64,000 nucleotides of DNA from 20CM-2-55-15 sp963738025 (GCA_963738025.1 CAVTWA010000024.1:153163-217162), one strand, 5' to 3'. Shown: positions 39,303 through 49,048, counted from the first letter of the stretch. The notes: generated by a model from the sequence alone, not told the origin. Made by a program: numbers and translations.

Positions 39303-40502
39303 TCATTTAAAAAGCTGTTGGGCGAACCGGTTCAGGCTTCTCCGCCAGGTTTGAAACTCATGCGCGGTGCCGGGGGACTCGTAGTACACGTTCTTGATTC
39401 CTGCTTTGTCGAGTTCCTCATGGATGCTGCGGCCGGTCGAAGCGGCTTCCTTGGACCCCATGCTCACGTAAAACAGCCGCACTTTTTTTGCGAACTCGTC
39501 GGGTTTGCGTAGAAGACCGTTGTAGCCCGTTTCGACACCAGGGAAACCGAACGGGGCACTGAAGATTCCGATGTAAGCGAACTTATCGAGGTTTGTCTGT
39601 GTGATCTGATACGTTTGCGTCCCGCCAAGCGACAGTCCGGCGATGGCGCGGTGCTGGGGATCGGGGAGGGTGCGATAGGTTTTGTCGATCATCGGCATAA
39701 CGTCATTGACGAGGGCCGTGACGAACGGCATCATAGGTAGACCTCGTCCTCCGGTTCCACCTCGCGGCGCGCCACCAGGAGGCGGTCCGCCTGCAGGAGG
39801 AGCGCCGCGTCCGGTCCCGCTTGTCGCTCCTCCTACTCCCGGCGTGATCCCGCCGTCTTCCATCACGACAATCATCGGAACTGCTTTCTTCTCGGCAATC
39901 AGATTGTCGAGGATCAAGTTCGTCCGTCCCTGGGTCGGCCACGCGCGCCGGTCCTCACCCATTCCGTGTTGGAGATACAGAACTGGGTAACGCGCCTTTG
40001 TGTTCTGATCGTAGCCGGGCGGCGTGTAAACGAAGGCCTGGCGCGTTTCTCCGCTCGCCGTGGTGTACCAGCGCGAACGGATCTCTCCATGCGGCACATC
40101 TTTCAGGTCGTAAAAATCGACCCCGGCGTCCGGAATTTCGAGGCCGCTTCTGAAGGTCCCGGCGCCGAAGAAACCTTGACTGTTTGGATCGGCCACCGCG
40201 GCTCCGTCAATCGTGATCGTGTAGTAATGGAAGCCCGGATCGAGAGGTTGCGTGGTGCCGGTCCAATATCCATCCCCGCCTTTTGCGAGATCCGTGTTTA
40301 ACACACGGACCGTCTTGGCATCGGGTGCATAAACGCGGAAAGTCACGCGCCGCTGTGAATCCACCTTTGGGTACTCTTGGCCGGGCGCATTCGTCGACGC
40401 CGGTTTAGCATCGCCGGGAGCCGGCGATACAGCATTAGTCTGAGACCAGCAGAACGCGGCGCCCACGAGCATTGCCGCCACGGGCAAAACGATGCGCTTC
40501 AT
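39303..40502 (-). CDS. secreted esterase, tandem paralogue
   Basis: The ATG at 40,502 (MKRIVLPVAAMLVG) follows AAAAAGGAGG. The ~399-residue protein has a signal peptide, a beta-sandwich (RRVTFRVYAPDAKTVRVL) and a hydrolase domain with GLSLGGTQT as nucleophile elbow and GTAHEFQTWRRSL at the His. A Gly/Pro-rich loop (PPAGGPPPGGAPRGG) is inserted before the nucleophile. Its stop is immediately before the start of the second esterase, so the two are co-translated and probably arose by duplication. Confidence 0.85.
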   Translation of the reverse strand: MKRIVLPVAAMLVGAAFCWSQTNAVSPAPGDAKPASTNAPGQEYPKVDSQRRVTFRVYAPDAKTVRVLNTDLAKGGDGYWTGTTQPLDPGFHYYTITIDGAAVADPNSQGFFGAGTFRSGLEIPDAGVDFYDLKDVPHGEIRSRWYTTASGETRQAFVYTPPGYDQNTKARYPVLYLQHGMGEDRRAWPTQGRTNLILDNLIAEKKAVPMIVVMEDGGITPGVGGATSGTGRGAPPAGGPPPGGAPRGGTGGRGLPMMPFVTALVNDVMPMIDKTYRTLPDPQHRAIAGLSLGGTQTYQITQTNLDKFAYIGIFSAPFGFPGVETGYNGLLRKPDEFAKKVRLFYVSMGSKEAASTGRSIHEELDKAGIKNVYYESPGTAHEFQTWRRSLNRFAQQLFK

Positions 40503-40637
40503 CAAAACCTCCTTTTTCTCAGCGTCGGGCCCACCGTCCAGGTCCATAAGGTACACCGCTGCACTTGAGGCTGCGCCCTGCCGGGCTTGCGCTTCGCGGC
40601 GGCCTCCTCACATCTGGCCGGTCCCCCCACGCGTAAC

Positions 40638-41552
40638 TCAATTGATCTTCGCCCCCTGATCGTACGGCTTCAGCCGCCGAATCCAGACGTTGCGATAGCG
40701 GACGCGTGCGCGCCCCTGGAGTTGCAGAGGCAACTCGGGATCGTGGGCGGTATACACGTGCGGCGTCATGGTCGGCGTGGTTGTGCCGTACAGCTCCGTA
40801 CGGTTGTGCACCACGACGCTATTCCAGAAAACTGTGAAATATCCGGGCGTTACGTTGCCCGTGAACCTCGGCGCCTCGAACACGATGTCGAGCGATTGCC
40901 ACTCGCCAGGTTTTCGAGACACATTTACGAGCGGCGGCCACTCGCCGTAGATCGAAGCCATCATGCCGTCTGCATAAGTCCGGTTGTTGTAGGAATCGAG
41001 GATCTGTATTTCGTACCGGCCCATGAAAATAACGCCGCCGTTGCCGCGGTCCTGGCTCGATCCCGTCACGTCTGCCGGAATGGCGTACTCCAGGTGCATC
41101 TGCACATCGCCGAAACTGTCGCGAGTGGACAAGTTGCCGCCCTGAGCTTCAAAATAGCCGTCGCGGACAACCCAAGTGGCAGGAGACTCGGCGCCATTCT
41201 GGGAGCGGTTGAGCCAATGCGACAGGTCCTTGCCATCGAACAGTACGATGGCATCGGAGGGCGCGGGTACGCTCACTGTCTCGCCTGGCGTCACCGCCGG
41301 CGGCTGTGGGCGTTCTGGATCATGAATCCGCCATCGCGTGTTGGGATTGAAGGCGGTGTCGGCGAATCCCCACACTTCGCCGTTCGGTCCGCGAACCGGA
41401 GTCCCCTGGGCGGCGCCCCCTCGTCCGCCGCGCCCGCCGGCTGGCTGCTGAGTAAACGCCGTTAGAATCAGCAAACTCCCAGCGGCAATAACAAAGACGA
41501 CGGTCCCGGCGAACACCCTATGCCGGATGACTGAATTGTTGTGGCTACTCAT
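40638..41552 (-). CDS. DUF1080 (3-keto-disaccharide hydrolase-type) protein
   Basis: The ATG at 41,552 follows GCGGAGGACTTC. The 304-residue protein has one N-terminal membrane/signal helix, then a Gly-rich linker (GGRGGRGGAAQG) and a jelly-roll domain with VLFDGKDLSHW, GYFEAQGGNL, GVIFMGRYEIQILD and GEWQSLDIVFEAPRF, all typical of DUF1080. The family binds or cleaves glycans. It belongs with the esterases and beta-helix protein as a sugar-polymer cluster. Confidence 0.87.
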   Translation of the reverse strand: MSSHNNSVIRHRVFAGTVVFVIAAGSLLILTAFTQQPAGGRGGRGGAAQGTPVRGPNGEVWGFADTAFNPNTRWRIHDPERPQPPAVTPGETVSVPAPSDAIVLFDGKDLSHWLNRSQNGAESPATWVVRDGYFEAQGGNLSTRDSFGDVQMHLEYAIPADVTGSSQDRGNGGVIFMGRYEIQILDSYNNRTYADGMMASIYGEWPPLVNVSRKPGEWQSLDIVFEAPRFTGNVTPGYFTVFWNSVVVHNRTELYGTTTPTMTPHVYTAHDPELPLQLQGRARVRYRNVWIRRLKPYDQGAKIN

Positions 41553-41722
41553 GAAGTCCTCCGCTCTTAGTGAGCCTGTCTGTGTCTTCTGTAGGGGTGG
41601 TCTCTGAAGCTGTGACGAACCGGTGAAAAGGCAATGTCCCCTCCTTGAGGGAGACCTTTGCAAAACCGTCCGGATCACTTGTTAGCGCGGTTTATCAAAG
41701 TGTGAATGAATTGCTGGGCGCT

Positions 41723-41850
41723 ACTCCCCTCCTGATACAGGAGGGGTGCCCGAAGGGCGGGGTGGTCACTCACAAATCATGTTGATTCGAAAGCGACCAC
41801 CCCGGCGCTGCGCGCCACCCCTCCTATGCCAGCTATGCCAGGAGGGGAGT
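41723..41850. repeat. nested palindromic repeat element, ~128 bp
   Basis: The left arm ACTCCCCTCC..GGAGGGGTG..GGGGTGGTC is mirrored by GACCACCCC..CCACCCCTCCT..AGGAGGGGAGT. Each arm contains its own smaller hairpin (CCCCTCCTG..CAGGAGGGG). The whole could fold into a cruciform. It has no ORF and sits between the DUF1080 gene and the PQQ dehydrogenase fragment; it looks like a MITE or REP-type repeat. Confidence 0.75.
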
Positions 41851-41916
41851 TCTTGCCCGCACCGGTATCAATTCATTCACACCTTCATGGACCGTCCCTA
41901 CAGAAAACGTCAGGCT

Positions 41917-42650
41917 TTAGTAAAGGGTAAACGCGTACAGCGTGTCGCCGACCGCGATCAGAACATGCTGCCGTCCATCGACCACATATGTCTCGGGCGC
42001 GTTGGAGCCGTTGCCGATACGTGTATGCCACAGCGGCTTCCCGTCTCTTGAATCGAGCGCCATGAAATTGCCGCTTCCATCACCGGCAAACAAGAGACCA
42101 CCTGCAGTAGCCAGCAGTCCGGCTCCGACCCCGCCCCCCGAGATAGGTTTTCGCCAGGCGACGTGGCCGGTTTTGTAGTCGATGGCGGTCAGGAAATCGC
42201 CGGCAGAACCGACGACCGACACCGATTTACCGCCGAGCCCCATGGATCCGCGCGGATCGGGATCGGTTAGGTACAGCAGGTTGAAGCCGTTGTGCTCCGG
42301 AATGTAAAACAGTCCGGTTTCCGGTGAATACGCTGCAGGCGGCCAATTCGTCACGCCGCTTTCGACGGGAGACACGAGCGATCCGGGAATCGTTGCTTCC
42401 TTGAGTGGATTCGGATCGATGACGCCGTTAGCCCGCAAGCTTTTGGCCCAGTTGGTGGCGGTTCCGTATTTGGCGGTGACGATGTGTTCGCCGGTTACCC
42501 GATCCAGCGTATAGAAGTAGCCGTTGCGCTGTGCCGTCGATACCAGCTTGCGTTGCCGGCCATTGATGACGCCGTCGATCAGGACTGGAGTTTCTGTGGC
42601 GTCCCAGTCGTGCGTGTCATGAACGGAGAGCGGAAAGTACCACGCCATCT
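41917..42650 (-). pseudogene. PQQ-dependent dehydrogenase, C-terminal part only
   Basis: The readable part begins AKMAWYFPLSVHDTHDWD and includes RQRKLVSTAQRNGYFYTLD, beta-propeller blades, AGGLLFAGDGSGNFMALD and the end VLIAVGDTLYAFTLY, which match membrane or periplasmic quinoprotein dehydrogenases. Homology stops at about 42,650; upstream the frame reads unrelated sequence, and on the plus strand a different truncated gene begins at the same point. The N-terminal half of the propeller is therefore missing. Confidence 0.85.
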
Positions 42651-42776
42651 TGGCTTCGGCAACTCGACGATCACACGCTGCGCGATCTGGGTTTCGAGCG
42701 CAGCAAGTTAATGCCGGCCGTGTCGGAGAACGTCATCGCCCATGGCACGGTCCGGCCACTCGAGGAGAGTTTGTAA
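42651..42776 (+). pseudogene. DUF1127 protein, C-terminal fragment
   Basis: The frame reads WLRQLDDHTLRDLGFERSKL and then PAVSENVIAHGTVRPLEESL before TAA. LDDHxLRDLG is the DUF1127 signature of proteobacterial small proteins. The usual Arg-rich N-terminus is missing, cut at the join with the PQQ dehydrogenase fragment. Its stop overlaps the ATG of the next gene. Confidence 0.6.
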
Positions 42777-43504
42777 TGGGAGCATTTTTCTCGCTTTGCT
42801 ACGGATTGATCGTTTATCCGGCCTTTCTTGCGACGTTTCTTTACGCGATAGGCTTCGTTGGAAATATCGTCGTGCCGAAGTCAATCGACACGGGCCCTAC
42901 CGACTCGCTCAGCCTTTCGCTGCTCGTCGACCTGCTTCTGCTGAGTCTCTTCGCCATTCAGCACAGCGTCTCCCGGCCGGCGTTCAAACGCTCGTGGACG
43001 CGCATCGTGCCGCCGGCCGTGGAGTGATACCTACGTGCTCGCCGCGAGCCTCGCTCTCGCGCTTCTATGCTGGCAATGGCGACCGATAAGCGAGCCCGTG
43101 ATCTGGCGGGTGGAGAGCGCGGCCAGGTGCAATTGCTGTGGGCCGTGTTCTGGCTCGGATGGGCGATGCTGTTGATGAGCACCTTCCTCATCGACCATTT
43201 CGAGCTCTTCGGACTGCGCCAGGTATTCGCGCGCATGGCCGGCAGCCAGCTTCCCGAGCCGGAGTTCCGCACGCCGTTCCTCTATCGTTACGTGCGCCAT
43301 CCCATCTATCTCGGGTTCTTGCTGGGCTTCTGGGCTACGCCCGTGATGACGGCCGGGCATCTGCTGTTCTCGATCGTCACCACCGCATACATCCTGGTCG
43401 GAATCTGGTTCGAGGAACGCGACCTCGTGGCGCAGTTCGGCGACCAGTACCGCCGCTATCGCGGCCAGGTTGGTATGTTGCTACCGCGCCGCAGGACTCG
43501 ATGA
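42776..43504 (+). pseudogene. mddA: methanethiol S-methyltransferase-like membrane protein, two frameshifts
   Basis: The ATG at 42,776 overlaps the preceding stop. The protein reads MGAFFSLCYGLIVYPAFL, VVPKSIDTGPTDSL and AIQHSVSRPAFKRSW, then shifts frame near 43,022 (YVLAASLALALLCWQWRP) and again near 43,118. It ends with RYVRHPIYLGFLLGFW, TAGHLLFSIVTTAY, FEERDLVAQFGDQYRRY. That is the NnrU/ICMT-like fold with the MddA-type C-terminal motif; MddA makes dimethylsulfide from methanethiol. About five membrane helices. The symbol is by resemblance. Confidence 0.7.
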
Positions 43505-43572
43505 GCAGTCACGGCGAACGTCCAATTCGCGCGAGCTGTAATCATGTGGTCCATTCGGCTGCCGGTTTATTG

Positions 43573-45462
43573 CTATCGGTAGCCCGCGGCCTGCAGCTCG
43601 AACAGCTCCGCGTAGCGCCCGCCCTGCTCCAGCAACTCGGCGTGGGTGCCCATGGCCTCGACCGCGCCATCCATCAGCACCACGATGCGATCGGCCATGC
43701 GGACGCTGGAAAAGCGGTGCGATATCAGCACCGCCGTCTTGCCCTGGCTCAATTCCTTGAAGCGCTTGAACACCTCGAATTCCGAGCGCGCGTCGAGCGC
43801 TGCCGTGGGCTCGTCGAGGATCAGTAGCTGCGCGTCGCGCATGTAGGCGCGCGCGATGGCGATCTTCTGCCATTCGCCGCCGGAGAGATCGACGCCGGTG
43901 CGAAAGCGCTTGCCGATGATCTGATCGTAGCCTGCGGGAAGCTTGCGGATGACCTCGTCGGCCAGGCTGCGCTCCGCGGCGGCAACGATGCGGGCGCGAT
44001 CGTCGCGCGCCTCGATGCGGCCGACGGCGATATTGTCGGCCGCGGTGAAGTGGATAGCGCACGAAGTCCTGAAAGATGACGCCGATGTTGCGCGCGCAGC
44101 GTCGAACAGGTCGTACTCGCGCAGGTCATGCCCATCGAGCAGGATGCGGCCTTCGTCCGGATCGTAGAGGCGCGCCAGCAGCTTGACCAGCGTCGTCTTG
44201 CCGGCGCCGTTCTCGCCGACCAGCGCAAGAATTTCGCCGGCATGCAGCGTGAAGATCAAGCTCGCGCACCGCCCAGCGCTCGGCGCCCGGGTAGCGAAAG
44301 CCCACGTTCTCGAACGCGAAGCCCTCGCGTATCGGGACCGGAAACGGCCGCGGATTCGGCGGCGAGACGATTTCCGGCTCGATCTCGAAGAATGAAAACG
44401 AGATCGTCGAGATAGAGCGCCTGGCCGGCGACCTGCGAAAACCCGATGAGCAGGTTCTCGAGCAGATTCCGCAGGCGCCGGAACGAGCCGGAAAGAAACG
44501 TGAGATCGCCGATGCGTGAAGTCGCCGATGGAACGTGCGCCATACGATGTAGGCGTACGCAACGTAGTAGGCGATGGTTCCGATCGCGGAGAGCAGGCTG
44601 CCCCATCCTGCGCGGCGCAGCGCGATTCGCCGATTGGCCTCGAAGAAGCTCGTCCGGCCAGCGCACGGTAGCGTTCGATCAGGAAGCGTTGAGGCCGAAG
44701 ATCTTCACTTCCTTGGCCGTTTCGGCGCTGGCGCCGTCTGCCGGACGTAGTCGAGCTCGCGCCGCTCCGGCGTGCGGGCGTAGTTGAGCGAATAGCTTTG
44801 GGCGTTGAAATGCGCCTCGCCGATGAATGCCGGCACCAGCGCGACAGCGAGCAGCGCGATCAGCCACGGTGCGTACACGATCAGGCCTGCGGCAAAGCTC
44901 GCGACCGTGACCACGTCCTGCGTCTGGCTGAAGAGCTGCCCGATCAAGGCTCGTGCGTCCGGCCGCCTGCCGCCGCGCGCGCTCCAGCCGGTCCTGCAAC
45001 TCGCTGTCCTCGAAATCCTCGAGGTCGAGCGTCGCCGCGTGCTCCATCAGCCGAAGGCTGGTCTCGTTGCTGAATCGCTCCGAGAGCAGCGAATCGAGCA
45101 GCGAGACGGCGCGGCCCAGCACGTCGGAAAGCACCGCCAGCCCGAATTCCAGCGCAGCAGCCAGCCGATGCGGTCGAGCAATCCGCTCGCGATCCATTGC
45201 CGAGGTCGTCGGCGGCGAGGCGGCGCCTGCGCAAGCAGCACAACTTCATCGATGATCAGCTTGCCCACGTAGAGCGTCGCCACCGGCAACAGCGCCCGCA
45301 CCAGGCGAAGCAGCGATTGGCCGAGCGTCAGCGCGGGGCTCGTCCGCCAACCAGCTTCAGGAATGGCGGCAGATTGCGCAGCGCGCCGAGGCGCTCTCGC
45401 CATGACTGCCGTTGCGGCACTGGCGAAAGCTCACCGGGCGGGAGCCGAGGATGCCCGGCCAC
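43573..45462 (-). pseudogene. ABC exporter (permease-ATPase), many frameshifts
   Basis: The ATPase half is clear: Walker A GENGAGKTT, signature LSGGEWQKIAIAR, Walker B LLILDEPTAALD and switch LISHRFSSV. The membrane half is scattered over frames: PALTLGQSLLRLVRALLPVA, YVGKLIIDEVVLLAQA, SDVLGRAVSLLDSLLSERF, LRLMEHAATLDLEDFEDSEL, VIVYAPWLIALL-like text, KEVKIFGLNAS. A GTG at 45,462 is a possible start. At least seven indels occur without other damage, which suggests sequence error rather than decay. Substrate unknown. Confidence 0.7.
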
Positions 45463-45582
45463 CCATTGCGTAGATTTTTGGCATTCGCCATTATGCCGAA
45501 TTGCGGCGGGAGCGGTGAAGAGCGCCGGCCCTGCTTTAACGAGCATGTGGTCGCCTGCGCTCAAACGGAATCGACTGCCCAT

Positions 45583-45618
45583 AAAAAAAGCGGCCCCGCC
45601 GGGTTAGCGGGGCCGCTT
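45583..45618 (-). terminator. Rho-independent terminator
   Basis: On the minus strand AAGCGGCCCCGC pairs perfectly with GCGGGGCCGCTT (12 bp, 7-nt loop) and is followed by a run of seven T. It ends transcription of the glycine-zipper gene. Confidence 0.9.
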
Positions 45619-45660
45619 GCGAAGGATGTTGCGTCAATAGACTTCGCGTGATGGCCGGCT

Positions 45661-46098
45661 TCAGTGTCCGCGGTGGCCATTGTCGCCGTGACGATCGTTG
45701 CGTCCGTGGTCGTTTTGCCGGCCGTGCTGGACATAGCGCGGCCAGTGATAACCCACGTAGTTCACGCGAGGAGGCGCATAGACGACGGCCGGACGTCCGT
45801 AGTAGACCGGCGCCGTCTGATAGTAGCTGTCGCCGTAATAAACGGGCACGGCTTGATAGCGCCCATCGTAGTAACGATCGGAGCCGGCAGCGATACCCGC
45901 ACCGGCCAATGCGCCGATTGCACCACCGACTACGGCACCGTCACGACCGTGCACGTTGTGCCCGATTGCCGCTCCGATGCCGGCACCGACCAGGGCGCCG
46001 AGCAGCGCGTCGTCGTTTGCGTAGGCTTGCGTTGAAACTGTGGCGACAGCCACGGTTGCCGCGAGGGCGGCGACGATCAAGGGTTTTCTGTTAAGCAT
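45661..46098 (-). CDS. glycine-zipper outer-membrane/periplasmic protein
   Basis: The 145-residue protein has a signal peptide (ending STQAYAND), a glycine-zipper segment (LLGALVGAGIGAAIGHNV with VVGGAIGALAGAGIAAG) and a Tyr/His-rich tail (VYYGDSYYQTAPVYYG; HGRQNDHGRNDRHGDNGHRG). Such zippers insert into or associate with membranes. The His/Asp-rich end might bind metal. The ATG follows AGGAGATAGAC. Confidence 0.8.
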   Translation of the reverse strand: MLNRKPLIVAALAATVAVATVSTQAYANDDALLGALVGAGIGAAIGHNVHGRDGAVVGGAIGALAGAGIAAGSDRYYDGRYQAVPVYYGDSYYQTAPVYYGRPAVVYAPPRVNYVGYHWPRYVQHGRQNDHGRNDRHGDNGHRGH

Positions 46099-46243
46099 GT
46101 CTATCTCCTATCGTTTAAGTCGGCGGTTTACAAGACCGCGGCATTCGCCATTGCTTCCTGCTCGCGATCCCGTCGATCGATCGCTTGCGCGACGCTAGTG
46201 GCAATGACGAATTCCTGCCAGCGGTCCATACAACTGCTAGTGC

Positions 46244-46696
46244 TTAGTGATGGCCATGGTGATGACGATGACGCTGAAACTGCGCGTCGAAAGTCTTCTG
46301 CTGGTCCGGCGTCAGCACGGCATAGAACTCCTTGACGATCTGCGCGCGCACCACGGCGTTCTGTTGCGCGGTCTGCAATGCCGCGACCATGCGGTCGGCA
46401 CGCTCGGGCGCGGTCAGCGTCGCCGCGGGCGGCGCGTCCGGACGCGGCGTGAAGGTCGCCTGCATCTTGGTGGTGAAGGCGGTCCAGGCCGGTTCCTGCG
46501 TCGGCGACAGGCTCAGCTTGTCGTGCAGCGCAGCCGCGCGCTTGGCCATGTGTTCGGCGAACTTGGCGCTGTCCTTGGATGCGCCCCAATGGCTGCCGCC
46601 GGTACCGGCGACACCCGGGTCCGACGCCGCGAGGGCGGCGGTACCCAGACCGAGCGATGCGACGGCGATGACGATGGTTTTGCGAAAGTTGTTCAT
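46244..46696 (-). CDS. Spy/CpxP-like periplasmic protein with LTxxQ motif
   Basis: The 150-residue protein has a signal peptide (SLGLGTAALAA), LSLSPTQEPAW and VLTPDQQKTFDAQF (LTxxQ motif), and a His-rich tail (RHRHHHGHH). These are features of Spy/CpxP chaperone-type stress proteins; the His tail suggests metal binding. CAGGAG precedes the ATG. It is divergent from a response-regulator/kinase pair as cpxP is from cpxRA in enterobacteria. Confidence 0.85.
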   Translation of the reverse strand: MNNFRKTIVIAVASLGLGTAALAASDPGVAGTGGSHWGASKDSAKFAEHMAKRAAALHDKLSLSPTQEPAWTAFTTKMQATFTPRPDAPPAATLTAPERADRMVAALQTAQQNAVVRAQIVKEFYAVLTPDQQKTFDAQFQRHRHHHGHH

Positions 46697-46790
46697 GGAT
46701 CACTCCTGTGGGTTGGGCAAAATGTGCTTCTCGCACGGTTCCCATCGTGCTGGCGCCATGTGTCCGCGAATTGTCATGAAACGGCCGATG

Positions 46791-46867
46791 TGTACCGGCG
46801 TGTACCGGCGAGCCGCGCGTTTGTATCGCTTTGTATCGGGCGCGCGGGCGATACATTGCGGTACACG
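46791..46867. promoter_or_regulatory. phased 10-bp repeats, likely response-regulator operator
   Basis: TGTACCGGCG occurs at 46,791 and 46,801; TTGTATCGCT and TTGTATCGGG follow at 46,821 and 46,831, i.e. exact 10-bp phasing with one skipped turn. Inverted partners GATACATTG and GGTACACG lie at 46,850-46,867. OmpR-type regulators bind such tandem half-sites. The cluster sits between the CpxP-like gene and its divergent regulator, so it probably controls both. Confidence 0.6.
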
Positions 46868-46907
46868 TCCGCGGTCGCCCGATCGGGTGCCCTGCCATAA
46901 TCCCGCC

Positions 46908-47636
46908 ATGAACGCGCAACCGCAGATCCTTGTCGTCGATGACGACCGCGAAATCCGCACTCTGCTGTCCGAGTACCTGACCGACAACGGCTTTCGCACG
47001 GTGGAGGCCGCCGACGGCGTGGCGATGTGGAAAGCGCTCGATGCAGCGCGCGTCGACCTTATCGTGCTCGACCTGATGATGCCCGGCGAGGACGGCCTTC
47101 AACTGTGTCGCACGCTGCGCGCCAAATCGAACCTGCCGGTGATCATGCTCACCGCGCGCGGCCAGCCGATCGATCGCATCGTCGGCCTGGAGATGGGCGC
47201 CGACGATTATCTGGCCAAGCCTTTCGAACCGAGGGAGCTGCTGGCGCGCATCCGCAGCGTACTGCGACGCACCGAGGCGCTGCCGCCGAATCTCGAGCCC
47301 GCGGAAGCGACGCACATGCGCTTCGCCGGATGGACGCTCGATCTCGCCGCGCGTCACCTGGTGAATGCAAAAGGTGTGGTCGTGGTGTTGTCGGGCGCCG
47401 AGTTTCGCCTGCTCAAGGTATTTCTGGAGCATCCCAAGCGCGTGCTCAATCGCGACCAGTTGCTCAACCTCACGCAGGGACGTGACGCCGATCCGTTCGA
47501 GCGTTCGATCGACCTGCAGGTGAGCCGCGTTCGCCAGAAACTCGAGGAGGATGCGCGCGATCCGCAGCTCATCAAGACGGTGCGCAACGAGGGCTACGTG
47601 CTCAGCGCAGACGTCAAGGTCGAGACGGTGTCGTGA
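46908..47636 (+). CDS. OmpR-family response regulator (CpxR/OmpR type)
   Basis: Starting at MNAQPQILVVDDD (46,908), the 242-residue protein has a receiver with VDDD, LIVLDLMMPGEDG, MLTARG and YLAKPFEPREL, then a winged helix (LSGAEFRLLKVFLEHPKRVL, LNLTQGRDADPFERSID, VRNEGYVL). The frame extends far upstream but that part lacks motifs and overlaps the CpxP-like gene. The kinase gene starts 10 bp after its stop. Confidence 0.93.
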   Translation: MNAQPQILVVDDDREIRTLLSEYLTDNGFRTVEAADGVAMWKALDAARVDLIVLDLMMPGEDGLQLCRTLRAKSNLPVIMLTARGQPIDRIVGLEMGADDYLAKPFEPRELLARIRSVLRRTEALPPNLEPAEATHMRFAGWTLDLAARHLVNAKGVVVVLSGAEFRLLKVFLEHPKRVLNRDQLLNLTQGRDADPFERSIDLQVSRVRQKLEEDARDPQLIKTVRNEGYVLSADVKVETVS

Positions 47637-47646
47637 GCGCGGCCGC

Positions 47647-48991
47647 GTGAAATCCTTCCTGTCGTCGATGCAGGGCCGTGTGTTCCTGGTCATCATCGCC
47701 GGCATCGCGGCGTCTGCATTGCTGACGGCGGCATTGGCCGATCGCGAGGGGCGGCGCACCTTCGCGCAGGTGCGCGCCGCCCACACCGCCGATCGCGTGG
47801 AGCAACTGGTGAGCGCGCTGGAAGCGGTGCCGCCCGACGTGCGTCCTACGCTGGCCGCGACGATAGGTCGCGGCATGACGGCGCAGTTCGCCGCACCTGA
47901 TATCGCGCCGCCGCCGAATGATGCCGATCTCACCGCTGCGTTGATCGACGAGCTTGGAACCGATCGCAATGTCACGGCGACGGCGGGGTCACGCGCTGAC
48001 TGCGCGATGCGTAACGACGACACCGGCAGCGGGCGCGCGGCAGATGGCGCGTGCCAGGTCATCTCGCTGACCCTTCGCGACGGCACGCCGCTGCGATTGA
48101 TCCTGCGGCCGCAAGCCGACTTCAACTGGTCACGCCCGCGGTCGTCGCGCTGGCTGCTGTACGTGATCCTGTTCCCCTTGTGCCTGGGGCTGCTGGCGTA
48201 CGTCGTGGCGCGCATGGCGACGCGTCCGCTCGACCGCCTGGCGCGTGCCGCAACCGCGCTGGGCAGCGACATCAATCGACCACCGCTGTCGGAACGCGGT
48301 CCGTCGGAAGTGCGCCACGCGGCGGCGGCGTTCAACGTCATGCAGGCGCGCATTCGCAGCTACGTCGAGGAGCGCACCGAAATGCTGGGTGCCATCGCGC
48401 ACGACCTTCAGACGCCGTTGACGCGGCTTCGCCTGCGCCTGGAAAAGGTTCAGGACGAAGGCCTGCGCGACAAGCTGGTCGCCGACCTGGCAGCCATGCA
48501 GGGGATGATTCGCGAAGGCCTCGATCTGGCGACCAGCCTCGATAGCGGCGGCATGATGCAGCGCGTCGACCTGGATTCGCTGTTGTCCAGCGTGTGCGCA
48601 AACGCCGTCGACGCTGGCCAGGACGTGACGCTGACCGGACTGACCCGCGCATCGATCGCGGCCATTCCCATCGCACTGCAGCGTTGCATCACCAACCTCA
48701 TCGACAACGCGGTGAAATACGGCGGCTACGCGCGTGTCACGGCAGCGTGCGAGGGGGCAGCGCCATCATTCGCGTTGCTGACGGCGGCCCCGGCATTCCG
48801 GAAGCACAGATGGAAAAGGTATTCGATCCGTTCTATCGCATCGAATCATCGCGGTCGCGCGACACGGGCGGCACCGGACTCGGACTCACCATTGCACGCA
48901 ACATCGCACGTAAACACGGCGGCACGCTGAGCCTGCGCAACTGCCCGGCGCGGCCTGGAGTGCACTGCTCGTGCTGCCGATTCAACGGTGA
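47647..48991 (+). CDS. sensor histidine kinase (EnvZ type), two frameshifts near the end
   Basis: It starts GTG at 47,647 (KSFLSSMQGRVFLVIIAGIA), with a membrane helix, a ~130-residue periplasmic sensor domain, a second helix (WLLYVILFPLCLGLLAYVVA), HAMP (RPLDRLARAATALG), H-box AIAHDLQTPLTRLR and N-box RCITNLIDNAVKYG. The frame shifts near 48,755, where ADGGPGIPEAQMEKVFDPFY and GGTGLGLTIARNIARKHGG continue in another frame. A further shift leads to LLVLPIQR and a TGA at 48,991. All catalytic motifs are intact. Confidence 0.85.
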
Positions 48992-49048
48992 TCGATCGCC
49001 GCCATCGGTGATCTCGAAGGCCGCGCTGTACCGAAGTTCACCGAACGT

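Noticed and set aside
46128..48353. 741-residue minus-strand ORF
   Set aside because: It is the antisense shadow of the kinase and regulator genes in GC-rich DNA; its only real part in this region is the CpxP-like protein, read in another frame.
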